A stretch of DNA of 64,000 bases from CAVQBC01 sp963848415 (GCA_963848415.1 CAWKDN010000001.1:2790001-2854000), one strand, 5' to 3'; positions 40,501 to 49,912 are shown, numbered from the stretch's first letter. Notes: generated by a model not told the origin, from the letters alone. Numbers and translations are program-made.

Positions 40501-41166
40501 ATGGGGGGTCCGACCCTCATCGCCGAGGGGCTGCGCAGGCGCCTCACCGACCCGAGCCATCCCGGCTCGCTCGCCGATCGCACCCGGACCCGGCGACGGG
40601 AGCGGCTGCTCGAACGGTTTCCGCGCCTGACCCAGATGCGGGTGCTCGACCTCGGCGGGCGCCTGGACTACTGGCGCCACGCACGCCTGATGCCCGGTGA
40701 GCTCACGCTGATCAACCTCGAGCGCGAGGAGGTGCCCGACGGCGTGCGGAGCCTCCGGGGCGACGCCTGCGACCCGCCGGCCGCCGTGCGGGCCGAGACC
40801 TACGACCTGGTGTTGTCGAACTCGGTCATCGACCAGGTCGGCGACGCGTCGAGGCGTGCCGCGATGGCCGAGTTCGTGCGCTCCGCGGCGCCGCACTACT
40901 GGATCCAGACGGCGAACCGATACTTCCCGGTCGATCCGTACTTCCTCTTCCCAGGGCTGTTCGCCCTGCCCGGCGGCGTCCGCGCGGCGCTGGTCCGTCG
41001 CTGGCCGTTGTCGTACGCCCGCAAGCTCGATCCCGCCGCGGCGCGGGAGCTGGTCGACCGCATCGATCTGATGTCCGCACGCGACCTGACCCGGTTGTTC
41101 CCGGACGGTGAGCTGACGCGGGAGCGTCTCGGAGGCTTCACGAAGTCGCTGGTCGTCGTCCGGTGA
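40501..41166 (+). CDS. SAM-dependent methyltransferase
   Basis: A 221-residue class I methyltransferase. Motif I is V-L-D-L-G-G-R-L-D near residue 48, the second strand ends L-I-N-L-E, and Y-D-L-V-L-S-N-S-V-I-D-Q-V fills the motif IV region. The later H-Y-W-I-Q-T-A-N-R-Y-F-P-V-D-P-Y segment is typical of the methyltransferases near cell-envelope polysaccharide loci. Substrate unknown. No Shine-Dalgarno site precedes the ATG; initiation may depend on the leader ORF at 40469-40498. Confidence 0.78.
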   Translation: MGGPTLIAEGLRRRLTDPSHPGSLADRTRTRRRERLLERFPRLTQMRVLDLGGRLDYWRHARLMPGELTLINLEREEVPDGVRSLRGDACDPPAAVRAETYDLVLSNSVIDQVGDASRRAAMAEFVRSAAPHYWIQTANRYFPVDPYFLFPGLFALPGGVRAALVRRWPLSYARKLDPAAARELVDRIDLMSARDLTRLFPDGELTRERLGGFTKSLVVVR

Positions 41167-41245
41167 ACCAGGGCCCGGGCGTTGCCGCGGGTGCGCTGCA
41201 GCAATAGAGTCGCGCCCTCGTCGCAAGCGAAGGGGGAGGTTCGCC

Positions 41246-41620
41246 GTGCTCGATGTCGTCTCGCGCCGGGTGGCCGCGGCCGTGGCCGCCGGCGTCGCCG
41301 GGCTGGGGCTCGCCGCCGTGCCCGCGGTGCAGGCCCAGGGTGGCTCGTCCACCGTGCGGTGCCGCGGGGAGAGCGAGGGGTGCACGGCGCGGGTGAGCCT
41401 CACCGGTGGCGCCAGCAACAAGCGGGTGACGATCGAGCTGACCGACACCGATCTGCGACTCGTCTCCGAGAAGCCGAACCGCCGCTCGCTGATCGGCTCC
41501 TACGGGCTGAGCCGGCACGTCCTGCGCGAGGGCGGGTCGGAGTATGTCTTCACCCTCAACGCCGTCCAGGGCATCCCCGCCAACTCCTACCTGACCTTCC
41601 GCTTCCGCGAGGTCGACTGA
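41246..41620 (+). CDS. Small secreted protein, unknown family
   Basis: A 124-residue protein starting at GTG 41246 with GGGGGAGG just upstream. A signal peptide (A-A-A-V-A-A-G-V-A-G-L-G-L-A-A-V-P-A-V-Q-A) is followed by a compact beta-rich region. Two cysteines (V-R-C and G-C-T) close to its start could form a disulfide. I do not recognise the fold with certainty. TAGAGT at 41205-41210 is a possible -10. Confidence 0.7.
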   Translation: MLDVVSRRVAAAVAAGVAGLGLAAVPAVQAQGGSSTVRCRGESEGCTARVSLTGGASNKRVTIELTDTDLRLVSEKPNRRSLIGSYGLSRHVLREGGSEYVFTLNAVQGIPANSYLTFRFREVD

Positions 41621-41666
41621 GCCGTCGCGCCACCGCCCCGGCGGCCGTTAGGCTGGCACGTCGCCC

Positions 41667-42560
41667 ATGCCGATCGAGCTCGCCGTCGCCACCCCCGCCT
41701 ACCTCGACATGACCTTCGTCGGCCTCGAGGCGCTGCCCGCCGCCGGCGAGGAGCGCTTCGCGGGCGACCTGCTGCGCTCGCCGGGCGGCGGCGCGATCAC
41801 CGCCATCGGCGCCCAGCGGCTCGGGCTGGACACCCAGCTGGTCGCGCCGCTCGGCGACGACCTGGCCGGCAACTTCGTCCGCACGGCGCTCGCCGAGGAC
41901 GAGGTGGCGGTCGGGCCGCCGCTGGGGTCGCGCACGCCCACCACGGTCGTGCTGCCCACCGGCGGCGAGCGCGCGATGGTCACGGTCGACCCCGGGGTCC
42001 GCGCGCGCGCCGCCGACCTGATCGCGCTCGCCCCGCGCGCGGTGGCGGCGAGCCTCGAGCAGCGGACCGTGATCCCCGACGGCGCACTCGCCTACCTGAC
42101 CTGCGGCGACGACGACGCTCGCGCGTACGCGAGCCGCCTGCCGCCCGGCCTCGCCGGCGCCCGCGCGCTGATCGTCGACTGCCGCGAGGCGCTCGTCCTC
42201 ACGGGCGCCGACACGCCGGAGGAGGCCGTCGAGCGGCTGACCGGCGTCGCGGAGACCGCGGTCGTCGGCATGGGCAGCGACGGGGCGCTGGCCGCCGTGG
42301 GCAGCCGGCAGGTGAAGGTCGAGGGCTTCGACACCGGGCGCGTGGTCGACACCACGGGCACGATCGACCTGTTCGCCGCCGCGCTGGCGTGGGCCGACCT
42401 GCGCGGCGCCGAGCCCGAGGAAGCCCTGCGCTGGGCCGTGCTCTACGCGGCCTTGTCGGTCACGGCGCCCACCGGCGCCGCGGGCGCGGCGACGCTCGAG
42501 CGCCTGCTCGCCGAGGGCGCCGCCCGCGGCCTGCAGGCGCCGCCGCAGGCCGTCGCCTGA
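41667..42560 (+). CDS. PfkB-family carbohydrate/nucleoside kinase with altered anion hole
   Basis: A 297-residue ribokinase-like protein. The N-terminal G-G-G-A-I-T-A-I-G-A-Q-R-L-G segment and the L-G-D-D-L-A-G-N-F-V motif match the family. The second signature reads V-D-T-T-G-T-I-D-L-F-A-A-A, where active members have D-T-T-G-A-G-D-A-F: the G of the anion hole is replaced by I, while the catalytic aspartate remains. Activity may be reduced or changed. Substrate unknown. TAGGCT at 41649-41654 is 12 bases upstream of the ATG. Confidence 0.85.
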   Translation: MPIELAVATPAYLDMTFVGLEALPAAGEERFAGDLLRSPGGGAITAIGAQRLGLDTQLVAPLGDDLAGNFVRTALAEDEVAVGPPLGSRTPTTVVLPTGGERAMVTVDPGVRARAADLIALAPRAVAASLEQRTVIPDGALAYLTCGDDDARAYASRLPPGLAGARALIVDCREALVLTGADTPEEAVERLTGVAETAVVGMGSDGALAAVGSRQVKVEGFDTGRVVDTTGTIDLFAAALAWADLRGAEPEEALRWAVLYAALSVTAPTGAAGAATLERLLAEGAARGLQAPPQAVA

Positions 42561-42572
42561 CATCCCTCCCTC

Positions 42573-43445
42573 TTACGCCGGCGGCGGGACCCGGCCCAGC
42601 TTGGCCGGGTTGCGGATGGTGTCGATGGCGGTGATGCGGCCGCCGTCCACCGTGAACGCCATCACCGTCAGCCGGCCGTCCCCCGCGCGCACCACGAGTC
42701 CGGGCGCCCCGTTGACGTCGGCCACGTAGCCGCCGCGCGGCTGGCGGCGCGCGAGCGCCACCATCGCGCGCCCGACCTTCGGGGCGCCGTGCTGCGGGCG
42801 CCGGGCGGCGCGGACCGCGCCGCCGCCGTCCGAGCGCCAGACGACGTCGGGGTCCAGCAGCCTGAGCAGGGTCTCGAGGTCGCCCTCCCCGCACGCCGCT
42901 GCAAAGGCGGCGACGACGGCCGCCTGCTCGGCGCGGGTGGGCGGCACCCGCGGGCGCCCGTCCCGGACGCGCCGGCGCGCGCGCGAGGCGAGCTGCCGGA
43001 CGGCCTCGGGGCTGCGCCCGACGGCCTCGGCGACCTCGCCGAAGGGCAGCCCGAAGACGTCGTGCAGCACGAACGCCACCCGTTCGGCCGGGCTGAGGCG
43101 CTCGAGCACGACCATCAGCGCCATGCTGACCGTCTCGTCCAGCGTCACCCGCTCCTCCGGCGTGGGGCCGGGCTCCCGGACGATCGGCTCGGGCAGCCAC
43201 GGGCCGACGTAGGTTTCTCGCCGCACGCGCGCCGAGCGCAGCGTGTCCAGCGCGAGCCGGCTGACGACCGTCGTCAGCCAGGCGGCCGGGTCCTCGATCG
43301 TCGTGCCGGACTCGCGCGTGCGCCGCAGGCGCAGCCACGCGTCCTGCACGACGTCCTCTGCCTCGGCCAGCGAGCCCAGGACGCCGTAGGCGACGCGCTC
43401 CAGGCGCGGGCGCTCGGCCTCGAAGGTGGCGCTGAGGTCGGTCAT
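42573..43445 (-). CDS. ECF41-family RNA polymerase sigma factor (second copy)
   Basis: A 290-residue sigma factor from ATG 43445. Region 2 has A-Y-G-V-L-G-S-L-A-E-A-E-D-V-V-Q-D-A-W and region 4 has L-S-P-A-E-R-V-A-F-V-L-H-D-V-F-G-L-P-F. The SnoaL-like C-terminal domain ends with N-P-A-K-L, a variant of the ECF41 N-P-D-K-L motif. GGGAG precedes the ATG. An ECF41-type promoter on its own upstream side (43491 to 43465) suggests positive autoregulation. The type II NADH dehydrogenase gene diverges from it and could be the linked oxidoreductase. It is convergent with the PfkB gene, 12 bases apart. Confidence 0.92.
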   Translation of the reverse strand: MTDLSATFEAERPRLERVAYGVLGSLAEAEDVVQDAWLRLRRTRESGTTIEDPAAWLTTVVSRLALDTLRSARVRRETYVGPWLPEPIVREPGPTPEERVTLDETVSMALMVVLERLSPAERVAFVLHDVFGLPFGEVAEAVGRSPEAVRQLASRARRRVRDGRPRVPPTRAEQAAVVAAFAAACGEGDLETLLRLLDPDVVWRSDGGGAVRAARRPQHGAPKVGRAMVALARRQPRGGYVADVNGAPGLVVRAGDGRLTVMAFTVDGGRITAIDTIRNPAKLGRVPPPA

Positions 43446-43464
43446 CGGACTCCCACGAGACGGT

Positions 43465-43491
43465 GACGGAACGGGCGGGCGAAGTGTGACC
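43465..43491 (-). promoter_or_regulatory. ECF41-type promoter of the second sigma gene
   Basis: Reading the minus strand: GGTCACA at 43491-43485, exactly 16 bases, then CGTC at 43468-43465. This matches TGTCACA-N16-CGTC at 10 of 11 defined bases. Transcription would begin near 43459, 14 bases before ATG 43445. Confidence 0.72.
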
Positions 43492-43535
43492 AGCCCCCTT
43501 GTCGGCGGGGGGTCCGGGCGGCGACCATTCACGGC

Positions 43536-44924
43536 ATGACCTCCGAGACCTCCCAGACGCTCAGCCCAGGCGGCAGCGGCCTGCACCGCGTCGTCGTGGT
43601 CGGTGGCGGCTTCGGTGGCCTGCAGGCCGTCCGCGCGCTGCGCAAGGCGCCCGTAGAGATCACCTTGATCGACCGCCGCAACTTCCACCTCTTCCAGCCG
43701 CTGCTCTACCAGGTCGCCACCGGCGGCTTGTCGGCCGGCGAGATCGCGACCCCGCTCAGGGGCCTGCTCAAGCGCCAGCGCAACGCCAAGGTCCTGCTCG
43801 GCCAGGTCACCGGCTTCGACCTCGAGCGCCGCCTCGTCGAGCTCGAGGGGCCGGGCGGCGCGAGCGGCGAGGTCGACACCACCGTCGGCTACGACACGCT
43901 GGTCGTCGCCGCCGGGGCGCGGCACGCCTACTTCGGCCACGAGGAGTGGGAGCCCTACGCGCCGGGCCTCAAGACGCTCGAGGACGCGCTGGAGATCCGC
44001 AAGCGGATCCTCGTCGCCTTCGAGGCGGCCGAGCTGGAGACCGACCCGGATCTCCTGCGCGCGTGGCTGACCTTCGTCGTCGTCGGCGGCGGGCCGACCG
44101 GGGTCGAGATGGCCGGCCAGATCGCCGAGATCGCGCGCGAGACCCTGCGCAAGGACTTCGACCGCTTCGATCCCGCCGCCGCGCGGATCCTGCTCGTGGA
44201 GGTGGCCGACCGCTTCTTGGGCACCTTCCCCGAGCGCTCTTCCGCGCGCGCCGCGCGGCAGCTGGAGAAGCTCGGGGTCACGCCCGTGACCGCCCGCATG
44301 GTCGTCGGCGCGGGGCTCGACGGCGTCACGCTGCAGGGCCAGGACGGCGCGACGGAGGAGATCGCCGCCCGCACGGTCGTCTGGGCCGCCGGCGTCCACG
44401 CCTCCGACCTGGCCGAGCAGCTCGGCGAGGCCACCGGCGCCGAGGTCGACCGCGCCGGACGCGTGACCGTCGGCGCCGACCTCACGCTGCCCGGCCATCC
44501 CGAGGTCATCGTCCTCGGCGACATGGTCCGGATCCGCGGAGCCGACGGGGCGACGCGCGTGCTGCCGGGCGTCGCGCCGACGGCGATGCAGGAGGGCCGC
44601 TACGCCGCCAGGGCGATCGCCGGCCGGCTCGAGGGGCGCGGGCCCGGCCCGTTCCACTTCGTCGACAAGGGCAACGTCGCGACCATCGGGCGCCTCAGCG
44701 CCGTCGCCGACCTGCGCGGGCTCCAGCTCAGCGGCACGATCGCCTGGCTGACCTGGCTCTTCGTCCACCTCTTCTACCTCGTCGGCCTCCAGAACCGCAT
44801 CCTCGTCTTCATCCGCTGGGTCGTGAGCTTCTTCACCCGCGGGCGCGGCGCGCGCCTGATCACCGGCGACCGGCGCGTGGACGAGGCGGCGCGCCGAGAG
44901 GAGCCGGCCGCCCCCGCCTCCTGA
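43536..44924 (+). CDS. ndh: Type II NADH:quinone oxidoreductase (NDH-2)
   Basis: A 462-residue flavoprotein. FAD site V-V-V-G-G-G-F-G-G-L-Q-A near residue 21, the H-L-F-Q-P-L-L-Y-Q-V-A-T-G quinone/FAD region, NADH site V-V-V-G-G-G-P-T-G-V-E-M near residue 187, and V-L-G-D-M-V-R-I-R near residue 329 are all typical. Two hydrophobic stretches near the C-terminus (I-A-W-L-T-W-L-F-V-H-L-F-Y-L-V and I-R-W-V-V-S-F-F) are likely membrane anchoring. It passes electrons from NADH to quinone without pumping protons. Divergent from the ECF41 sigma gene. Confidence 0.93.
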   Translation: MTSETSQTLSPGGSGLHRVVVVGGGFGGLQAVRALRKAPVEITLIDRRNFHLFQPLLYQVATGGLSAGEIATPLRGLLKRQRNAKVLLGQVTGFDLERRLVELEGPGGASGEVDTTVGYDTLVVAAGARHAYFGHEEWEPYAPGLKTLEDALEIRKRILVAFEAAELETDPDLLRAWLTFVVVGGGPTGVEMAGQIAEIARETLRKDFDRFDPAAARILLVEVADRFLGTFPERSSARAARQLEKLGVTPVTARMVVGAGLDGVTLQGQDGATEEIAARTVVWAAGVHASDLAEQLGEATGAEVDRAGRVTVGADLTLPGHPEVIVLGDMVRIRGADGATRVLPGVAPTAMQEGRYAARAIAGRLEGRGPGPFHFVDKGNVATIGRLSAVADLRGLQLSGTIAWLTWLFVHLFYLVGLQNRILVFIRWVVSFFTRGRGARLITGDRRVDEAARREEPAAPAS

Positions 44925-45640
44925 CCGTAGGCCCAGCGGGCGACGCGATCCGCGACGTCGCGCCAGCCGTCGTCGAGCATCATGTCGTGGCCGATGCCGG
45001 GGAAGATCTCGGCCTCGGCCCGGTAGGCGCGCGCGGTCCTGCGTATCTCTCCGTCCGTGAAGAAGCCGTCCAGCTCGGCGCCCAGGACGAGCACCGGCAC
45101 CCGGACGCGGCGCGGGCGCGGCAACCTGAACATCGTCTCGAGGAAGGCCAGGTAGGACTCGTCCTGCAGGCGCGCCCAGCAGCTGTCGACGATGTCGTCC
45201 GGCGTGCCGGGGTTGAAGAACAGCTCGCGCACCAACGCCGGCGTGGCGATGAATGGCCGAAGGCTCCGGCGGAGGTTGGTGTCACGCATTTCGCGGGGGT
45301 GGCGAGCGGTCAGCCGGGCGACGGCCGCGAGCGTGCCGCCCGCCGGGATCGAGGCCATCAGCACGGCCCCAGGCGCCGGGTTGCGCTCCAGGTACTTCTG
45401 GACGACCAGCCCACCCAGCGAATGCCCGACGAGCAGCGGGGGTGCGGAGAAGGCCGCGGCTGCCAGTACCACGTCCTCGACGTAGTGGCGGAGGCGGTGC
45501 CGGATTCGGCCCTGAGCACGATCATGACCGCGGAGCCCAACGGCACGGACCTCGTGACCGCGACGCGCCAGATGCTCGGCGAACTCGTCCCAGCACCATG
45601 GTCCGTGCCACGCGCCGTGGACGAGGAGGATGCCGCTCAT
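44774..45640 (-). CDS. Alpha/beta hydrolase with C-terminal extension antisense to ndh
   Basis: About 288 residues from ATG 45640. The oxyanion region L-V-H-G-A-W-H-G and nucleophile elbow V-G-H-S-L-G-G-L-V are clear; the acid is probably in V-L-G-A-E-L-D-G and the His in G-I-G-H-D-M-M-L near residue 230. It is likely an esterase-like enzyme of the AB_hydrolase_6 group. The fold should end near W-A-Y-G-Q; a further ~50 basic residues run antisense into the last 151 bases of ndh, as if the ancestral stop was lost. Confidence 0.82.
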   Translation of the reverse strand: MSGILLVHGAWHGPWCWDEFAEHLARRGHEVRAVGLRGHDRAQGRIRHRLRHYVEDVVLAAAAFSAPPLLVGHSLGGLVVQKYLERNPAPGAVLMASIPAGGTLAAVARLTARHPREMRDTNLRRSLRPFIATPALVRELFFNPGTPDDIVDSCWARLQDESYLAFLETMFRLPRPRRVRVPVLVLGAELDGFFTDGEIRRTARAYRAEAEIFPGIGHDMMLDDGWRDVADRVARWAYGQEAGAAGSSRRAASSTRRSPVIRRAPRPRVKKLTTQRMKTRMRFWRPTR

Positions 45641-45796
45641 CGCCGGCCCGTGGATCGCATGCGCCAAGCGTGGAGCGCCGGCGCCCTGTCGTCATGACCA
45701 CTCTTGACCGACTTCGGTGACCGCCCGCCGCCGGCACGATCGTCAGGTCTGACCAGCTGATGCTGCGGCGGCGGGGGCCTGGCATGCTGCGTTCCC

Positions 45797-46096
45797 GTGG
45801 GTGATGGCCTCGACCGCGTTCGGCTTCGGCTCGATCAGGTGCAGGGTGCCGTGCACGCGATCGATCCGGTGTTCCTGGACACGCTCGCGCTGCCGTGCGC
45901 GCCGCTCGGCCGGCTGCTCGGGTGCTCGGTGACGCTGAAGGTCGAGACGTTCAACCCGGTCCGCAGCTTCAAGGGACGCGGCACGGAGACGGCAGTCGCG
46001 GTCGCCGAGCGGAGCGGGGCATCGCGCGTGGTGTGCGCGAGCGCCGGCAATCTCGGGTGGCAGGCAAGGGGCGCTGCGGCGGGTTCCATTGCCTGA
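45797..46096 (+). pseudogene. Truncated PLP-dependent enzyme (threonine dehydratase-like)
   Basis: A 99-residue fragment equal to the start of fold-type II PLP enzymes. It has the K-V-E-T-F-N-P-V-R-S-F-K-G-R-G cofactor lysine motif and A-S-A-G-N-L-G, where normal proteins continue for another 200 or more residues. Sequence homology stops after L-G and the frame closes in unrelated residues. Nothing downstream recovers the rest. This is a remnant in a short, gene-poor scar between the hydrolase and tig. Confidence 0.7.
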
Positions 46097-46133
46097 CAGG
46101 ACCCGCCCGCCACGGCAACGGGCCCTGAGATGT

Positions 46134-46283
46134 TCAGCGCGCCCGCCGCCGAACGCTCCGCCCCAGGCGCTCGCGTGCATGCGGTGCGAGCACGGCCACC
46201 CAGTCGATCGCCCCTGCGACGAGGTGGCCGATCGGCCCGGTGAGAAGCCAGGCGGCAACGCGCTCGGGCACGGAGCGTTTCAT
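46134..46283 (-). CDS. Small 49-residue protein
   Basis: From ATG 46283, a short protein with V-P-E-R-V-A-A-W-L-L-T-G-P-I-G-H-L and an Arg-rich end (R-E-R-L-G-R-S-V-R-R-R-A-R). The first part forms one likely amphipathic or membrane helix. The pattern P-E-R-V-A-A-W-x-x-T-G-P-x-G-H-L resembles small actinobacterial proteins I have seen as hypothetical; function unknown. A frame continues upstream to 46988 but it is antisense to tig and not supported. Confidence 0.55.
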   Translation of the reverse strand: MKRSVPERVAAWLLTGPIGHLVAGAIDWVAVLAPHARERLGRSVRRRAR

Positions 46284-46456
46284 TCGTGGGCCATCCCGTG
46301 ACGTTGCCCCCGAGATCGACGCTCGCCGATCACCGCCAGGCGGCGTCCTCGACCCTTGAAATCCAACCAGGATTCCTGCGGGTCTGCGTCCTTGCCTGAC
46401 GGCGCCGGCGAACGTTCTTTCGAGTGCAACGCCACGAGATGACCCACAACGCGACG

Positions 46457-46462
46457 CTATCG
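46457..46462 (+). promoter_or_regulatory. Candidate -10 element of tig
   Basis: TATCGT ends 11 bases before the tig ATG. The 190 bases upstream (46284-46473) contain no other gene; I see only a short 5-base inverted repeat (AATCC/GGATT) near 46370. Confidence 0.4.
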
Positions 46463-46473
46463 TTGCTGCCCCG

Positions 46474-47868
46474 ATGGCCGCCGCGGTCAACACCACCGTC
46501 ACCGAGCTGCCCGAGTCGCGCGTGCGCGTGCAGGCCGAGGTCGCCCCCGAGGAGGTCGCCCGCCGGATCGCGCAGACGGCCAAGGCGCTCGGGCGCGACC
46601 TGCGCGTCCCCGGCTTTCGCAAGGGCAAGGTCCCGCCGCCCGTGATCATCAAGCGGGTCGGGCGCGAGGCGGTGCTCGACGAGGCCGTGCGCGGCTCGCT
46701 CGGCGCCTGGTACACGGCCGCGATCGACGACGCCCACATCGTCCCGGTCGGCGAGCCCGACGTGGACCTGGGCGACCTGCCCGGCGAGGGCGAGCCGCTG
46801 CGCTTCTCGATCGAGATCGGCGTCCGCCCGACGGCCACGCTCGGCGAGTACAAGGGCCTCGAGGTCGGCCGCCGCGAGGCGCAGGTGACCGACGAGGAGA
46901 TCGACGCCGAGATCGAGCGGATCCGCGAGCGCTCGGCCAAGCTCGAGACGGTCGAGCGCCCCGCCGGCCGCGGCGACTTCGTGGTCATGGACTTTCAGGG
47001 CGCGCTCGACGGCGAGCCCTTCCCCGGCGGCGAGGGCCGCGACCAGATGGTCGAGCTGGGCTCCGGCCGGCTCGTCCCCGGCTTCGAGGACCAGCTCGAG
47101 GGCGCCCGCAGCGAGGAGCAGCGCGCGGTGACGATCGACTTCCCGGACGACTACGGCGCCGAGGACCTCGCCGGGCGCCAGGCGGAGTTCGACGTGACCG
47201 TCAAGGAGGTCAAGGAGAAGCAGCTGCCGCCGCTCGACGACGAGCTGGCCCTGGAGGCCGGCTTCGACACGCTCGACGAGCTGCGCGCCGACATCTCCGA
47301 GCGTCTGCTGGAGGGCCAGAAGGGCCAGATCGAGTCCGAGTTCCGCCAGGTCGCGCTGGACGCCGCCGTCGCCGGCGCCACCGTCGAGGTGCCCGACGCC
47401 CTCGTCGACGCCCGCGCGCACGAGCTCTTCGAGCAGATGACCCATTCGCTGTCGCACCAGGGGATCTCCAAGGAGGCCTACCTCCAGATCGCCGGGCGCT
47501 CGGAGGAGGAGATCGTCTCCGAGGGCAAGCCCGACGCCGAGCAGGCGCTCAGGCGCGAGGCGGTGCTGGCGGCGATCGTCGAGGCCGAGGGCATCGAGCC
47601 CAGCCGCGAGGAGCTGCTGGAGGCGATGCAGGGCGCCGCCCCGCAGGAGCGCACGTCGCCCGAGAAGCTGCTCGCCCGCCTGGAGTCCTCCGGGCGGCTG
47701 GACCAGCTCAAGGCCGACCTCGCCCAGAGCAAGGCGCTCGACGTCGTCGCCGAGTCCGCGACGCCGATCTCGGTCGAGCAGGCCCAGGCGCGCGACAAGC
47801 TCTGGACCCCGGGCTCAGAGCCCCAGGGCGAGGCCGCCGGCGGCCAGCTCTGGACCCCCGGCTCCTGA
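46474..47868 (+). CDS. tig: Trigger factor (ribosome-associated chaperone)
   Basis: A 464-residue protein with the normal three parts: the ribosome-binding domain with G-F-R-K-G-K-V-P at about 48, the FKBP-type peptidyl-prolyl isomerase domain starting near 155 (R-G-D-F-V-V-M-D-F-Q-G and F-P-G-G-E-G), and the helical C-terminal chaperone domain. It binds nascent chains at the ribosome. The C-terminus has an unusual double L-W-T-P-G-S (K-L-W-T-P-G-S and Q-L-W-T-P-G-S, 17 residues apart) joined by a Gly/Ala/Glu linker. The start is at ATG with a -10 11 bases upstream. Followed by clpP-clpX as in many bacteria. Confidence 0.95.
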   Translation: MAAAVNTTVTELPESRVRVQAEVAPEEVARRIAQTAKALGRDLRVPGFRKGKVPPPVIIKRVGREAVLDEAVRGSLGAWYTAAIDDAHIVPVGEPDVDLGDLPGEGEPLRFSIEIGVRPTATLGEYKGLEVGRREAQVTDEEIDAEIERIRERSAKLETVERPAGRGDFVVMDFQGALDGEPFPGGEGRDQMVELGSGRLVPGFEDQLEGARSEEQRAVTIDFPDDYGAEDLAGRQAEFDVTVKEVKEKQLPPLDDELALEAGFDTLDELRADISERLLEGQKGQIESEFRQVALDAAVAGATVEVPDALVDARAHELFEQMTHSLSHQGISKEAYLQIAGRSEEEIVSEGKPDAEQALRREAVLAAIVEAEGIEPSREELLEAMQGAAPQERTSPEKLLARLESSGRLDQLKADLAQSKALDVVAESATPISVEQAQARDKLWTPGSEPQGEAAGGQLWTPGS

Positions 47869-47916
47869 GCCTCTGCGGGGTCTCGAAAGCCTGTCCGAGG
47901 GTCGAGGGCAGAGGCT
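47868..47916 (+). terminator. Hairpin between tig and clpP
   Basis: A 9-base stem, AGCCTCTGC (47868-47876) with its complement at 47908-47916, around a 31-base loop, starting at the tig stop. No T-run follows. It may terminate or attenuate between tig and clpP; the candidate clpP -10 (TAGACT) lies 10 bases later. Confidence 0.4.
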
Positions 47917-47926
47917 GGGGCATTGC

Positions 47927-47932
47927 TAGACT
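47927..47932 (+). promoter_or_regulatory. Candidate -10 element of clpPX
   Basis: TAGACT, the same hexamer found before valS and mreB. It gives a leader of about 72 bases to the clpP GTG at 48012. No ClgR operator was recognised. Confidence 0.4.
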
Positions 47933-48011
47933 CGCGACGCAGTCAGGCGGCCACGGGCCGTTCGCTCGCTGAGCAGGATTCGAGCGCCACAAGCGAAACG
48001 AAGCGAGGACC

Positions 48012-48596
48012 GTGAGCCCACTCGTCCCCATGGTTGTCGAACAGACCTCGCGCGGAGAGCGCGCGTTCGACATCTACTCAAGACTGCTCAATGAGCGCAT
48101 CGTCTTCCTCGGGACGCCGGTCGACGACCAGATCGCGAACCTCATCGTCGCCCAGCTCCTGCACCTGGAGTCAGACGATCCCGACAAGGACATCTCGGTC
48201 TACATCAACTCGCCCGGCGGCTCGGTCTACGCGGGCCTGGCGATCTACGACACGATGCAGTTCATCAAGCCCGACGTGCAGACGATCTGCGTCGGGATCG
48301 CGATGTCGATGGGGGCGCTGCTGCTGGCCGGCGGCGCCAAGGGCAAGCGCATGGCGCTGCCCAACGCGAAGATCCTCATCCATCAGGTCTCCTCGGGCTT
48401 TCAGGGCCAGGCGACCGACATCGAGATCCACGCCCGCGAGGTCATCGAGCTGCGCCGGCGGCTGGACGAGATCATCGCCGGGCATACCGGGCAGGACATC
48501 GAGAAGGTCCGCAGCGACACCGAGCGCGACTACTTCATGAGCTCCGACGAGGCCAAGGAGTACGGCATCATCGACCGCGTCATCCACGAGCACTAG
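48012..48596 (+). CDS. clpP: ATP-dependent Clp protease proteolytic subunit
   Basis: A 194-residue ClpP from GTG 48012, preceded by GAGGA at 48003-48007. The catalytic serine is Ser99 in G-I-A-M-S-M-G-A, His124 in I-L-I-H-Q-V-S-S-G, and the aspartate lies near residue 173 in S-D-T-E-R-D. Y-I-N-S-P-G-G-S-V forms the substrate-binding strand. The serine protease forms tetradecamers and degrades proteins fed by ClpX. clpX starts 31 bases downstream. A short N-terminal propeptide is expected. Confidence 0.96.
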   Translation: MSPLVPMVVEQTSRGERAFDIYSRLLNERIVFLGTPVDDQIANLIVAQLLHLESDDPDKDISVYINSPGGSVYAGLAIYDTMQFIKPDVQTICVGIAMSMGALLLAGGAKGKRMALPNAKILIHQVSSGFQGQATDIEIHAREVIELRRRLDEIIAGHTGQDIEKVRSDTERDYFMSSDEAKEYGIIDRVIHEH

Positions 48597-48627
48597 CTCG
48601 AGGCGACGCGGGCCTGGGGGGAGAGAC

Positions 48628-49908
<1,281 letters not shown>

Positions 49909-49912
49909 GCGC

